Positions 22,301-33,373 of a stretch of 64,000 bases of DNA are shown here, piece after piece (positions within the stretch are counted from its first letter, which is position 1; the number at the start of each line of letters is the position of its first letter). The position numbers were made by a program, and so were the translations under genes. Source of the DNA: Neoarius graeffei (taxonomy: Eukaryota > Chordata > Actinopteri > Siluriformes > Ariidae); assembly GCF_027579695.1 (NCBI RefSeq), contig NC_083592.1, positions 32,805,714 through 32,869,713 on the forward strand, given 5' to 3'. The notes beneath the pieces are model-generated. The model made no database searches. It was not told the origin of the DNA and saw only the letters and a program-made list of their open reading frames with translations.

Positions 22301-22787
22301 TCATGGCAAAATATGTTTCTGTGAACAGATAACAACCCTACAAATACTATGTAGTGAGGAAAAAAATCTAACTAGCTTCATATTTCTACTATGCCCCCTA
22401 GAGTTTTAATGAATTTTATGTGATTTTGGCCAAAACGTCATTTTTGGCTTCCCATTATGCAAAACGTATGTCCTTCAGAGGCTTTCTGACAACAGATTTG
22501 AAAAGAGTGGGTATCATTCAGTAAGAATCTGCACACACAACTGTCTAGATAGCTGCAATAAAAAGTTATGGGTCTCTGAAGTTGGGGAAAGAGCCATTTC
22601 GTCATGTGGTATTTTGACATCAAAATTTCAAAGGCCAGTAGTTCCAAAACTACAATGAATTGGGAGCTAATATTTTGCATGTGTGGTACAAACATATGAT
22701 TCTTGATTAGAGAATTTTTTGAGTAAAATCTGAGACGGTGATGTGGGGGAGTTCCTGAAATTTAGATGAGTTGGCACGGAATGACCC
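19363..22787. mobile_element. 3.4-kb long-inverted-repeat element around one ORF
   Basis: Arms of about 1.33 kb (19363-20692 and 21448-22787) are near-perfect inverted copies flanking a 755-bp centre. The termini start gggtcattccgtgccaactc. ATCA is at both borders (19359-19362 and 22788-22791), a likely 4-bp target duplication. One 85-residue open frame occurs without any change in both arms (19446-19703 and 22438-22695), so the arms are young or homogenised. The centre codes for a 250-residue protein on the minus strand. No known transposase is recognised. Confidence 0.85.
20689..21447 (-). CDS. Unnamed conserved-looking protein in the inverted-repeat element
   Basis: About 250 residues, open from the edge of one arm to the edge of the other, without a clear ATG at the start; it looks like the C-terminal part of a longer protein. 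Visible parts: AEWHFFATSHGKSPCDGIGG then TVKRLVARASL near residues 10-45; a Ser/Gln/Pro-rich linker near 125-155; and YIACVYDRKWYIGNIV then NDVYVNFMRQG near 160-190, which looks Tudor-like. I recall the SHGKxxxDGIGG pattern from unnamed transposon-linked proteins of fish and invertebrates, but I cannot name the family. The Asp and the following Gly pair may be part of an RNase-H-like active site; this is inference. Confidence 0.6.
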   Translation of the reverse strand: MHHQNDFNLEAEWHFFATSHGKSPCDGIGGTVKRLVARASLQAADHNQILTAEAMYKWADQNIMGIKFFFVSAEEILHNAVAYKLEQRFKNVSTFPGTRSHHSFCPIAPTQLEMRRVSSDVVPSSVVDIGPETTPVLQSQLQAPSQMSQSAPNMYQPGKYIACVYDRKWYIGNIVTRNEEENDVYVNFMRQGRGNTFSWPPQSRKDECWVPLLHVLCVVEAPNIKSGGRHYQLTEDDFKLVKDLSFNLCTTR

Positions 22788-23089
22788 ATCATCCAACGAT
22801 ACATGTAGGCTAATATGGATATTCCGTGCGCGTGCCTGCACCAGTTTCCTTTCAGTTCAGGCCAATTTTTTTTTCCCCTGCATTTAATTTTTTTTACTCA
22901 GTAACGGGTGGTTTTCGAATGTAGCGAAGTAAAATACTTGGTTCAAAATGTAGAGTAAAAGTAAAATTACCATTTCAAAAACTACTTAAATTACAAGTTA
23001 CACAAAAAAATCGACTTGATTACAGTAACGTGAGTAAATGTAACTCGTTACTTTCCACCTCTGGGTGTGACCCCCTTGTGCAGCAATAA

Positions 23090-24079
23090 CTGCAACTAAA
23101 CATTTGCGGTAACTGTTGATCAGTCCTGCACACTGGCTTGGAGGAATTTTAGCCCGTTCCTCCGTACAGAACAGCTTCAACTCTGGGATGTTGGTGGGTT
23201 TCCTCACATGAACTGCTCGCTTCAGGTCCTTCCACAACACTTTGATTGGATTAAGGTCAGGACTTTGACTTGGCCATTCCAAAACATTAACTTTATTCTT
23301 CTTTAACCATTCTTTGGTAGAACAACTTGTGTGCTTAGGGTCGTTGTCTTGCTGTATGACCCGCCTTCTCTTGAGATTCAGTTCATGGACAGATGTCCTG
23401 ACATTTTCCTTTAGAATTCGCTGGTATAATTCAGAATTCATTGTTCCTTCAATGATGGCAAGCCGTCCTGGCCCAGATGCAGCAAAACAGGCCCAAACCA
23501 TGATACTACCACCACCATATTTCACAGATGGGATAAGGTTCTTATGCTGGAATGCAGTGTTTTTCCTTTCTCCAAACATAACGCTTCTCATTTAAACCAA
23601 AAAGTTCTATTTTGGTCTCATCCGTCCACAAAACATTTTTCCAACAGCTTTCTGGTTTGTCCACGTGATCTTTTGCAAACTGCAGATGAGCAGCAATGTT
23701 CTCTTTGGAGAGCAGTGGCTTTCTCCTTGCGACCCTGCCATGCACACCATTGTTGTTCAGTGTTCTCTTGATGATGGACTCATGACCGTTAACATTAGCC
23801 AATGTGAGAGAGGCCTTCAGTTGCTTAAAAGTTACCCTGGGGTCCTTTGTGACCTTGCCGACTGTTACACGCCTTGCTCTTGGAGTGATCTTTGTTGGTT
23901 GGCCACTCCTGGGGAGGGTAACAGTGGTCTTGAATTTCCTCCATTTGTAGATAATCTGTCTGACTGTGGATTGGTGGAGTCCAAACTCTTTAGAGATGTT
24001 TTTTTTAACCTTTTCCAGCCTGATGAGCATCAACAACGCTTTTTCTGAGGTCCTCAGAAATCTCCTTTGTTCGTGCCAT
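23090..24079 (-). pseudogene. Tc1 transposase pseudogene in the nested element
   Basis: It starts MARTKEISEDLRKSVVDAHQ at 24079 but soon runs into a stop. Further pieces read FGLHQSTVRQIIYKWRKF, LWTDETKIELFG (first Asp), QQDNDPKHTS (second Asp) and SQSPDLNPIKVLW. In the last box the third catalytic Glu is replaced by Lys. Frameshifts occur near 24020 and 23560. Confidence 0.85.
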
Positions 24080-24108
24080 GATCCACTTCCACAAACATGT
24101 GTTGTGAA

Positions 24109-25428
24109 TAAGGTTGCAAAGGGGTGGAAAGTTTCCAGGAATTTTGAAGGGCCCAGCAATATTGGGAATTTTTTAATTTTGGCATTTATTAAGATTTAAA
24201 CATTTTAAAACATTTCATCACCCAGAAAAACAAATTAAAACCCATGTTAAGCCTTTCTTTCAATTGTGTACTGTTTTTGCTAATTAAGAATAGGACCTAT
24301 TGCTAAAGGCCAATTAATAAAAGGCTTTTAGTTTTTCAATATTAGTATTATATTCAGATTTTTCAGTGAAAAATTATTCTCAATCTCAATTATCTAGTCT
24401 GAGGGACACTTAATAGAAACCCAGTCAAAATTGTCAAAGCTCAAATGCACCAAGGTCCCTACCACAAAAGTGTAGGTCTTGTATCCCTTGGTCTATTACA
24501 CTTTTTTTTTTTTTTTTTGTGTGTGTGTGTGTGTGTGTTGGGAACCTCTCGAATCTGCATTTGAATAGATTTCTATTAAGTGTCTCTCGGACAAGATATC
24601 TAGTAATTTTTGAATTGAATAGATGATTTTTCTAGAGTGTACCCTTTGGTAAGAATTAACTGGAAATCTAACTCATTGCATAACAAGTAGTGATTTCTAA
24701 AAATCTTGCAAAAACTCAATTTTGACCATTTTTAATTACAAAATTTTTACAAAACTTGAAGACTTGTCTACAGATTTAATCACGAAGGTATCACATCATA
24801 AAATAAGGAATATTTAAAAATTCTAATTACTAGTAGTCTTGAAATAAGTTTTGCTGCTTGTAAAATATATTGGTGCCACTTTTTTCTTTGAATCTGGAGC
24901 AAGCCTGTTTAATGTCATTGTTTTAATAGCATTGTATACCCTAATCGTTACTTCTAATCCGATAATTTTCAAGCAAATTACTTGACAGGATACAGTTTAC
25001 AAACCAGTTGCAAAATGAAAAAGGAATTCAAGTTGTTGAAGTATAATTAGTAAACAAAAAAAGTTACAGGAAGTAGTCTTCAAAATCATAAGTAGACTTA
25101 AAGTTGCTTTTGAAGATAAGTTCTCACAAGGTCTCAGGTTATGTACCAGGGGAAAACCCGTATTGTTTTTGTAAAACATTTGGTCGTTATTCATTTTCTC
25201 AATTGTTTAATTAGTTGCATGCTTGTTTTTGCTTGTATGTTCTTCTGAACAGAACGGAGACCTAGAGAAATATCCTAATCTGAATAAAAGGACCTTTATT
25301 TTTTGGTATCCATTTTTAAGTAAAGTTGGTTTTGAAAATTCCCGAAAGTTCCTCAAACTTCCCATAAATTCCCAAAATTTCCATGGAAATTTTCCACTCT
25401 GAAAATTCCCAGGAATCTTGCAACCCTA
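24109..25428. mobile_element. hAT-type non-autonomous element
   Basis: An 8-bp duplication GTTGTGAA is at 24101-24108 and 25429-25436. The termini TAaGGTTGCAA and TTGCAACCCTA are inverted. Subterminal aaattcccaaaatttccatg runs are typical of such elements. There is no coding domain, and it includes a T-run and GT repeat at 24500-24538. It sits 22 bp upstream of the start of the Tc1 transposase pseudogene. Confidence 0.8.
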
Positions 25429-25778
25429 GTTGTGAAGATCAGACTTTGATAGATCCCTGTTCTTTAAATAAAACAGGGTGCCCACTCACACCTGATTGTC
25501 ATCCCATTGATTGAAAACACCTGACTCTAATTTCACCTTCAAATTAACTGCAAATCCTAGAGGTTCACATACTTTTGCCACTCACAGATATGTAATATTG
25601 GATCATTTTCCTCAATAAATAAACGACCAAGAATAATATTTTTGTCTCATTTGTGTAACTGGGTTCTCTTTATCTACTTTTAGGACTTGTGTGAAAATCT
25701 GATGATGTTTTATGCATAGGTCATATTTATGCAGAAATATAGAAAATTAGGGTTCACAAATTTTCAAGCACCACTGTA

Positions 25779-26520
25779 CTTTTTCTCTTTAACTCAATGA
25801 GCTCGGAAAAGTGTTTTAAATTTGAACTAATTTGTGGAAGTTTTCAAAGGTTAGACTTGGTTGTCTTGACTAATTGAGACTTTTTCTGAGTTGAAACAAA
25901 GATAATCGTCAGCTTGAGTTAACTTGCATTTTCAAGGCAGCAGATGAACTTGCATTTCCAAGTTAACCCAATTTGAAATGTTTTAGTGTGTGTGGCAGGC
26001 TAAAATAACCCTATATGGCTAAAAATGCCAGGTTGTCAGCTCAAAGGAAAGTGCTTGTTTGTTTTTTGTTTGCTATCTAAGGTCAGACGTTTACACACTT
26101 TCCACATAAAACACAAAAACGACACACAATCGTTATACCAGGAAAAAAGAAGGTTAAAAAAGCTAATCAAATAAGCCTTGCAAAACAGTGATATTATCTG
26201 AAAGTGTATTCATATAAAGAATTGACCGGTGGCTGTTTTAAGTTTTGTTTAAACAGAGAAAATGATGGGCACTTGAAAACGATCAACATCGATACCATTG
26301 CAGAATATGGGACTTTGGAAACGCACATTAAATTTTCCATAATTTGTTCTCGCTTTAGGAAGATGGTACAATTGTTTTACAGCATGTCTTGTGCTATAAG
26401 TGTAATAGGCTTGCAATTGAATTAATTGCTGGTTGTAATTTTCAGTTCTGTAAAGTGATCACAAGTCCATCCTGATAGATGATGTGATGCAGATGATTTT
26501 TTTTTTTTTCATTTGGTTTC
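25779..26520. other. End of GLDC intron 1; no feature recognised
   Basis: AT-rich sequence without a recognisable repeat or ORF up to the polypyrimidine tract before exon 2. Confidence 0.6.
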
Positions 26521-26522
26521 AG

Positions 26523-26601
26523 TCCATGTCAGAGCTCATAGAAAACACAATCCCACCATCTATTCGTCTGGAAAGGAATCTGACAATGGACGACCCAGTG
26601 T
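26523..26601 (+). CDS. GLDC: GLDC exon 2
   Basis: A T-rich tract and AG precede SMSELIENTIPPSIRLERN. The donor gtaagt splits a Cys codon (one base on this side). The frame joins exons 1 and 3. Confidence 0.94.
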
Positions 26602-27284
26602 GTAAGTAAGTTTTCCTCTTTACTGCAGCAGTGGGGCTTGTGCGTGAGACAGGAAAATAAAAGCATGTGTGCTTTGCTTTGTTGCTGTAATTTCATCCCT
26701 TAATCCCAGTCTTTTTAGAGATGAATGCTATGTAGGTGTGATGCATTTAGTTTGAATTCAGATAGGAGGGTGAAACGGATGAAAAGTTAAGATAATTTGA
26801 GGTTCACACACACAGATGATTCACACTGGCGTTTCGAAGGCATTGATGTCATCGGGCAGGACGTGGGAGTTTTGTGGAGAGCAAGATTCCAACAAAAAGG
26901 AGTGTCTGTGAGGCAGAATGTAGGCTGAACGCTCGCTGTGTGCCAATAACCAGGCTGGCTGCTTTCCACCCTGAAGTCTTCCTTTGCACATATTTGGAGT
27001 TGTGCTTTTTTTTTAAACTTATGCCACCCCTCAGTCCTTTGCCAGTAGGATAGCAGCAAGTCGAGTGTAAAGTTCAGCCCAAGCTGCTATAACTCAAGGC
27101 CAGTTTGAGCTGGTTAGTGGCAGCCTTGCATCACATCACATCACCTCACATCACATGTTGATGTCCCCCCCCCCATTTATTTTAGTAGTTAAGAATATAC
27201 TAGTATAGTTCAGGCTACAATTTTGACTTGATGTGCATTGAATATACAAAATATATTAATTAGTACTGTGCAAAAGTCTTATAC
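26602..27284. other. Start of GLDC intron 2; little recognised
   Basis: Apart from a short cacatcacatcac run (27128-27156) and a C-run, no element or coding segment is visible. Confidence 0.55.
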
Positions 27285-27660
27285 ATGTTTTAATTTTATT
27301 TTATTTAACCAGGAAAGACTCAATGAGATTAAAACTCTTTTACAAGAGCATCCTGGCCAAGACAGTCAGCAGTACAGTTAACAAAGCATAACGCCAAAAC
27401 ATTAAATAATTTACAAAATAAATTACACAATGAAGACATGATTTAAAAGTAATCAACAAAAGTTCATCAACAATCAGTATACCAAAAAGTCAGGCAAAAC
27501 ATCTACAGCTGGATCTTTCTGTCTGCAAATCATTTTAAATCACTTTAAATACTTGTAATGAGGCCAATTCCTTAAGTTTCAGGTCAGTTTGTAATTGGTT
27601 CCAAGCAGAGGGCACAAAAAAACTTAAATGCCGTTTCCCCCTCCAATTCAGTACGGACCT
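27285..27660. repeat. LINE 3' tail-like repeat
   Basis: ttttatttaaccaggaaaga ... tcttttacaagagcatcctg is a pattern seen at many fish non-LTR retrotransposon 3' ends. No coding part is present. Confidence 0.5.
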
Positions 27661-28154
27661 CTGGAACAGAAAGTAAGGCTGTAACTGCCCACACTTTTTT
27701 TTTTTTTTTGACAAACGTACACTTGAAGGTGCGATGGAAGCAGACCTAAAAGAAAGAAAGAGAGCTCAACTTTATTCATCACACACTTGTGAAATTTCCT
27801 CTCTGCATTTAACCCATCTGAAGCAGTGCACACACACGTGAGCAATGAGCACACACATAGCCAGAGCAGTGGGCAGCCATGCTAACAGCGCCTGGGGAGC
27901 AGTTGGGAGTTAGGTGCCTCGCTCAAGGGCACCCCAGCCCAAGGCAGGGCTCGACACCAACTTTTTTTTTCAGGAGCACACGTGCTCCTAAGTTAAAAAT
28001 TTTAGGAGCACAGGGAAAAAAATGGGGGGACAAGTAGGTTTTCATTTTAGAGGTTTATTGCAGCGCAAACCTTAGACACACCAGCACATAAAACACACAA
28101 TTCAATTGAGAATGAATGAATGAATAAAATGAATAACGAACAACTGAATGAATG

Positions 28155-28340
28155 AACAAACAGTAGCTAAACGGAGAGCAGAGCTCAGCAGAGCTAACAT
28201 CATCACCAAAGACAGCTCCCACCCTGGCTCTGAGTTCTTTGACTTGCTGCCCTCAGGCAGGCGTTACAGGTGCATCAAAGCAAGGACCAACAGACTCAAA
28301 AACAGTTTTTTCCCACAGGCCATAACCACCTTGAACAATT
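28155..28340 (+). pseudogene. LINE ORF2 C-terminal fragment
   Basis: The frame reads AELSRANIITKDSSHPGSEF, then LLPSGRRYRCIKARTNRLKN and SFFPQAITTLN. This is the conserved C-terminal tail of several fish LINE ORF2 proteins. LINE 3' UTR-like sequence resumes at 28674, after the foldback MITE. Confidence 0.7.
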
Positions 28341-28673
28341 AGCCTTTTTCACATTATGTCACTTGCAGGGGAACTCGTATCCGTTTTCAGCCTTTTGAAT
28401 GGAAGAAGAGGTATACGGCGGCAACATATATGTTAACAAAACTGTGTCATTCACAGATAAGATTGATAATATTGCGCATTGTTGTTTATCATTACGTATT
28501 GTTAGCGACCATTCCAGTCACCTATCTGCCTTGTTTTGGAGAGGAAGTTTACTGACTTTCTATGGTTGCTACTTGTTAGCCAGCAGATTAGCATGCCGCC
28601 TCTTCTTCCATTCAAAAGGCTGAAAACGGATGTGAGGTTCTTCTGCAAGTGACGTAATGTGAAAAAGGCTAAT
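28340..28673. mobile_element. Foldback MITE (agcctttttcacattatgtc termini)
   Basis: The termini agcctttttcacattatgtc and gacgtaatgtgaaaaaggct are near-perfect inverted repeats. They extend inward through ccttttgaatggaagaagag and its complement. It splits a LINE 3' region. Confidence 0.8.
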
Positions 28674-29388
28674 TACATGCACTGACTGATGCCAGTTCTG
28701 GCAGGTGCAACAATGCACCAACAAGGACCTAAAAGGACAATATTCTCACACTTACCTGATACAGTGCAATACTTATTACAGTGCAATATCCTGAGTTTTG
28801 TAGCTGAACTGAGTTTCTATAACTAATGTGCAATTAACATCTGCACCTCAACACGCCCAGTTGTGTATATATTCTTTGTTTTTCTGCCGTGTTGTGACAT
28901 GCACCATTTGTATATACTGTATATTATTTGTTTTTCTGCTGTGTTGTATGTTCCCATCTAAATGTTTGCACTGGGGTGTGTGCTTTCCATCTCATTTATG
29001 TAATTTTCCCGCACCTTCTCCCGTCGTTCTAGCTTTCTTCACTACACTTTCTTCCTCGTCCGTTCTTTTATTCTTGTTTCCACCATCATTTGCTTTTAAA
29101 AAACGCCATTATTCTCTGCATAGCGAATATATTTCTCAGCTCGGTCCGAACCAGCTCTCAGTTATCTCTCAGTTGAATGATCTGATGAATCCCTAAAAAG
29201 CACTTTTCCCACCTAATGCCACACCCACAACATACAACCGTGGGAAAGAGGGGCAATCACAGAAAGATGTGGCAGAATGGCCAAAAAAATGTAACTTTTT
29301 CACTTCCCTCCCCGGCTACCGTGGGAACCACCGCAGGTACAAGACAGGGGCAATGCACGCAACTACAGACGGGGCAAGGCGCAGGCAG

Positions 29389-29423
<35 letters not shown>

Positions 29424-30139
29424 ACAACAATACAGGCCGTTACTCGTTACACTATATTAGGTAGGCTATCCAGAGCTGGATTTACATACTTTGCAGTTTA
29501 ACGTTTGATACATTTTAGAATGTTAAACTCGTCGCGTCTGTGCTCAGTGCTTTCCTAAATTGTCGGTCGCAAGAAGCCCTCGCACGAACGCGCTTTTTTT
29601 TTTTTCGTCGTTCGCATGCCGAAAAATTCGCTCGCAAATGCGAGCGAAATGTGCACACTGTAGAGCCCTGGCCCAAGGCCGTCCCATATTAGCCTAACCT
29701 TTGAACTGTGGGGGAAACCAGAGCACACCCATGCAGACAACATGCAAACTCCACACAGAGAGGCCCTCGCCAGCCACTGGGTTTGAACCCAGAACCTTCT
29801 TGCTGTGAGACGACTGTGCTAACCACTACACCACCATGCCGGTATAAATACACTTATAAACAAGAACATGCAAAGGTTTGTCTACGTGTAGACAAGGCAG
29901 ACCAACCAACACGAGCATACGACGAACCATGATGAGTCAGAGTCCTTGTCCATGCAGAGGAATGCTCTAGAGCAAGATGCCTTCAAAAATAATTAAATTA
30001 TATATTTCTATTTTTTTCTAGAGAATGCTATAAAAGCACAGTAATAAATGAAACTTGGTCAATACTGTATTTGGTGTGCCAACCTTTTGCTTATAAAGTG
30101 AATAGTATAATTTGTTATACTGTTATACAGATTATATTT

Positions 30140-30376
30140 ACCTCCGCCAAGGAGGTTATGTTTTCGGTAGCGTTGGTTTGTTGGTGGTTGGTTTGTCTGT
30201 TAGCAACATTACGGAAAAAGTAATGAACGGATTGCTCTGAAATTTTTTCCAGAGGTGTGACTGGGCACAAGTAACAATCCATTAAATTTTGGCGGTGACC
30301 CGGCTCACCTTCTGGATCCCGGATTTTTTTTAAAGGATTCTTGGCAGAGGTCTGCGCTGTCCGAGTGCTTTTCTAG
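30140..30376. repeat. Dispersed repeat (ctccgccaaggaggttatg)
   Basis: This block recurs in many animal genomes as far as I recall. It ends ggcagaggtctgcgctgtcc. The class is unknown. Confidence 0.4.
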
Positions 30377-30489
30377 TTATCAGGTATAATTAGCGTCGTT
30401 TTACAAGGAAACAAGTTTTAACTGGTACGCTTTCCTGAGCATCGTGCAGAACTAGCTACACTCCTGGAGATGTTCACAGATTCTTCTCA

Positions 30490-30493
<4 letters not shown>

Positions 30494-30531
<38 letters not shown>

Positions 30532-30930
30532 GGGGCGGCACGGTGGTGTAGTGGTTAGTGCTGTCGCCTCACAGCAAGAAGGTCCTGGGTTCGAGCCCCG
30601 TAGCCGGCGAGGGCCTTTCTGTGTGGAGTTTGCATGTTCTCCCCGTGTCCGCGTGGGTTTCCTCCGGGTGCTCCGGTTTCCCCCACAGTCCAAAGACATG
30701 CAGGTTAGGTTAACTGGTGACTCTAAATTGACCGTAGGTGTGAATGTGAGTGTGAATGGTTGTCTGTGTCTATGTGTCAGCCCTGTGATGACCTGGTGAC
30801 TTGTCCAGGGTGTACCCCGCCTTTCGCCCATAGTCAGCTGGGATAGGCTCCAGCTTGCCTGCGACCCTGTAGAAGGATAAAGCGGCGAGAGATAATGAGA
30901 TGAGATTATTATTATTATTATTATTATGCC
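30494..30930 (+). repeat. ATT microsatellite with type I SINE insertion (30533-30903)
   Basis: ATT runs flank the SINE on both sides, so the target duplication cannot be told from the microsatellite. The SINE is full length and close to the copy at 10478. Confidence 0.85.
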
Positions 30931-31334
30931 TGAAAAGTGGCCTTTCTTATATAACCTGCTGCTTTCTTTATTTTGTAGAAGAGAGTGCTTAGTGTTCTAT
31001 GGATTAAAAGATTATGGGAAAAAAATCCTAGATAAAGAATCATATTAGGCAGCCTATTTTGGGCTTTACATTAAGTGAACGTCCGTTCAGTGAGTACCCA
31101 GATGTCAGTTTTGTGTGTGTGTATTGTAGTAATAAAACTAGTTGCTGCTAAAGCCCATGACACGGAACATATAACGTGACGTGACCTCCCCACGATATGG
31201 GACGGGACAGATCCGTGACATGCGGGACGGGACAGGACACCTACCTTATTGTCCGTGATGGGATCTCATTTGTTAACTGGACTGCATTTCCGCAGAGAAA
31301 ATGCAAAGTGTGCTTGCTGAGCTGTAGCAGAAGT

Positions 31335-31740
31335 TATCATGCTAGCATGCTAAAAGCTAGCATGCCAACATGTTAATGCCAACATGCTAACAGCTAGCAT
31401 ACTAACATGCTAATGATTAACATGCTCTTAGAATTTTAACAAACACTTTAAGGCTAATATGTTATCATGCTAACAGTTAACATGCTAATGGATAGTATGT
31501 TAACTTTTAGCATGCTAACATGCTGAGGGTGACATGCTAACAGTTAGCATGCTAACATGCTCAGGCGAACTCGCTAACAGCAAACATGCAAACTCTGCGT
31601 GCTACCATGCTAATCCTAACATGATAACATGCTAATGGTGAACATGCTAACAACTCGCGAGCTAACAGCAGGCATGATATCGTAATGGGTAACATGCTAA
31701 CAGCTAGCATGGTAACACATGAATGCTTATATGCTAATTG
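31335..31740. repeat. Degenerate CATGCTAACA minisatellite
   Basis: About 400 bp of catgctaaca, gctagcatgc and related 10-20-bp units in irregular order. The units are partly self-complementary (agcatgct). No coding sequence. Confidence 0.85.
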
Positions 31741-31829
31741 CTATCGTGTGTGCGTGTAAGTATTCCTAATAAAGTGGCCATTGAGTTGAAGTTGATTTGT
31801 TGTCAAAGTCTCAAATGAGCAGATCCTTG

Positions 31830-32440
31830 CCAAATGCATCATCACCTATGGGGGAAGGGAGGAATGACTCGGTCAAGCTTCCATTGATTAGTGGCAAAAT
31901 GGAGAAAAAATGGACGGATGAAAGGCAAGACAAAGACGAGTGCCGAACCGATATCATGTGTGTGATGGGTGATTTGGCCTGAGGTGCCGTGTGAAGTTTG
32001 GTGGATGTGTGGTGAAGTGTTACTGAGCAAAACTCCATTCATTTGAATGGGGCCAAAAATCAATGGAAGCCTATGGAGGTAAAAAGAGATGCATGAAAAC
32101 CAAGGAAAAGACGAGTGCAGGTCTCAGATGAGGGGATGGATCTGTGTGGGGACTTGGTCTGAGGCATCAAGTGAAGTTTCTTGAAGTTTGGTCACTTGGT
32201 TAAAAAAATTGATGGAGAGTGAAAGTTTTTCTCCTGAAACACCATTCATTTTCAATGGGGCCAAAAATCAATGCAAGCCTATGGAGGAAAAAGGGATGAG
32301 CAAAAAGAAAGGAAAAATGAGTGCGGGTCAGAACTGATTGCATGTATGTGTCGGGGGAGTTGGCCTGAAGTATCACTGCGATGGAACGTGTCAGAGTAGG
32401 ATGATTCGATTCATGAGCCCTATTCATTCTCTATGGGAAA
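31830..32440. repeat. Three degenerate tandem units of ~200-250 bp
   Basis: Each unit includes tgaatggggccaaaaatcaa or similar, then gcctatggaggaaaaag, then a gtgaagttt or tcactgcgat block. Starts fall near 31830, 32090 and 32290. Confidence 0.6.
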
Positions 32441-32626
32441 AAAAACAAAAGAAAAACGACACGAACAGGCGCGTTGATCCAAAAGCTGTATACAAGCACA
32501 CTACACCACTTCGGGCCAGACGTCTCAGAGTTGGAACGGTGTCTCTATCTCGAACAACCTAGGAGGAGTAGTGGATCCAAAAAACGTGTTGGAATAAGGC
32601 AGAGTAAGTAAACTTAAGAACAACAA

Positions 32627-33291
32627 CATGGGTGCGAGTTTTCCGGCATGTGCCGGAAGCTCCGTTTTTTTCGGTTCTGAAAAAGTCATTTTTCCAAATT
32701 GTGTAAATCCGTTGAGATTTTCGGGGGGGGGTGGCCCTCTCACTGTCTCACTCTCAGCGTTGTACCGCGGTAACCCGGTAATGTCTCTGCACAAGACAAA
32801 TCTTTTCATCTAGTCTTCGCCACAAACCTCATTCAATTTATACGCCGCTCACCGACGAGCGGTCCTGACTAGCCCGTTGTTTCACGGTGTTCTACATGTG
32901 TGATATCCTGTTTCACGCACGTAGCACGTTGTTCGACCAAATCAACACAGCTATTCCAGTGTATATATTGTAAAAAAGGTATCACAGCAAAAGCATATTA
33001 AAAATGGTTGTTTCAGCATTTAAATTAGTAGTTGCTAGTTGTTTTGAAAGATCAAGCCTTGTACTTGAAATATTATTTCAGATGAATTGATGAAATGTAT
33101 TAAACATTTGATGTGGATGTGCAAATCATATAACTATTAATATTATAAATGATTGCATGAGAGACAACCATTTTAACTTGTAATTAAAAATTTTTTTTCG
33201 AGCCCTAAGGGGGGCTCACCCCATTTTAACCATGCATGTCTGACCTTGTCAGACTTTTCAGGTTTTTGAAAATGTTATACTTGCACCCATG
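32627..33291. mobile_element. Candidate MITE (catgggtgcgag termini)
   Basis: catgggtgcgagtttt at the left is mirrored by ttatacttgcacccatg at the right. No clear target duplication and no coding domain were found. Confidence 0.5.
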
Positions 33292-33373
33292 TAACAATAG
33301 TGTGCCTGCCTTTGGCAAGCACACTAATAATTAGTTGAAAAATTCTTGTTTTGTCATTTCTTCTTCTATCATA

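Larger units (their letters stand above)
17339..23063 (-). mobile_element. hAT element with BED exon, carrying two further insertions
   Basis: The termini cagaggtgg ... ccacctctg are inverted, and an 8-bp duplication GGTGTGAC is at 17331-17338 and 23064-23071. The ends are rich in tactcaagtaaaagtact. It sits inside a Tc1 copy and carries a foldback MITE (17647-18255) and a 3.4-kb inverted-repeat element (19363-22787). Only a BED-type first exon remains of the transposase. Confidence 0.88.
17102..25776 (-). mobile_element. Tc1-like element expanded by two hAT insertions
   Basis: The left end is cagtggtgcttgaaagtttg and the right end mirrors it (caagcaccactg, then TA at 25777). Subterminal parts (tggcaaaagtatgtgaacc and its complement) match too. 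It is interrupted at 17339-23063 and 24109-25428. Its own length would be about 1.6 kb. Confidence 0.85.
27945..29670. mobile_element. hAT-type element inserted in a SINE
   Basis: The termini CAGGGCTCGACA and TGTAGAGCCCTG are inverted, with GCCCAAGG at 27937-27944 and 29671-29678. No transposase is recognised. It carries a LINE fragment, a foldback MITE and a CA repeat (29393-29420). Confidence 0.85.
27749..29843 (-). repeat. SINE type II copy split by a hAT element
   Basis: The tail part (27749-27944) and head part (29671-29843) join across an insertion whose 8-bp duplication is gcccaagg. Confidence 0.85.

Noticed and set aside
29216..29464. Frames through the CA repeat
   Set aside because: His-Thr runs come from the microsatellite.
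31335..31740. CRISPR-like array of short repeats
   Set aside because: Units vary in length and have no unique spacers, and the genome is eukaryotic.
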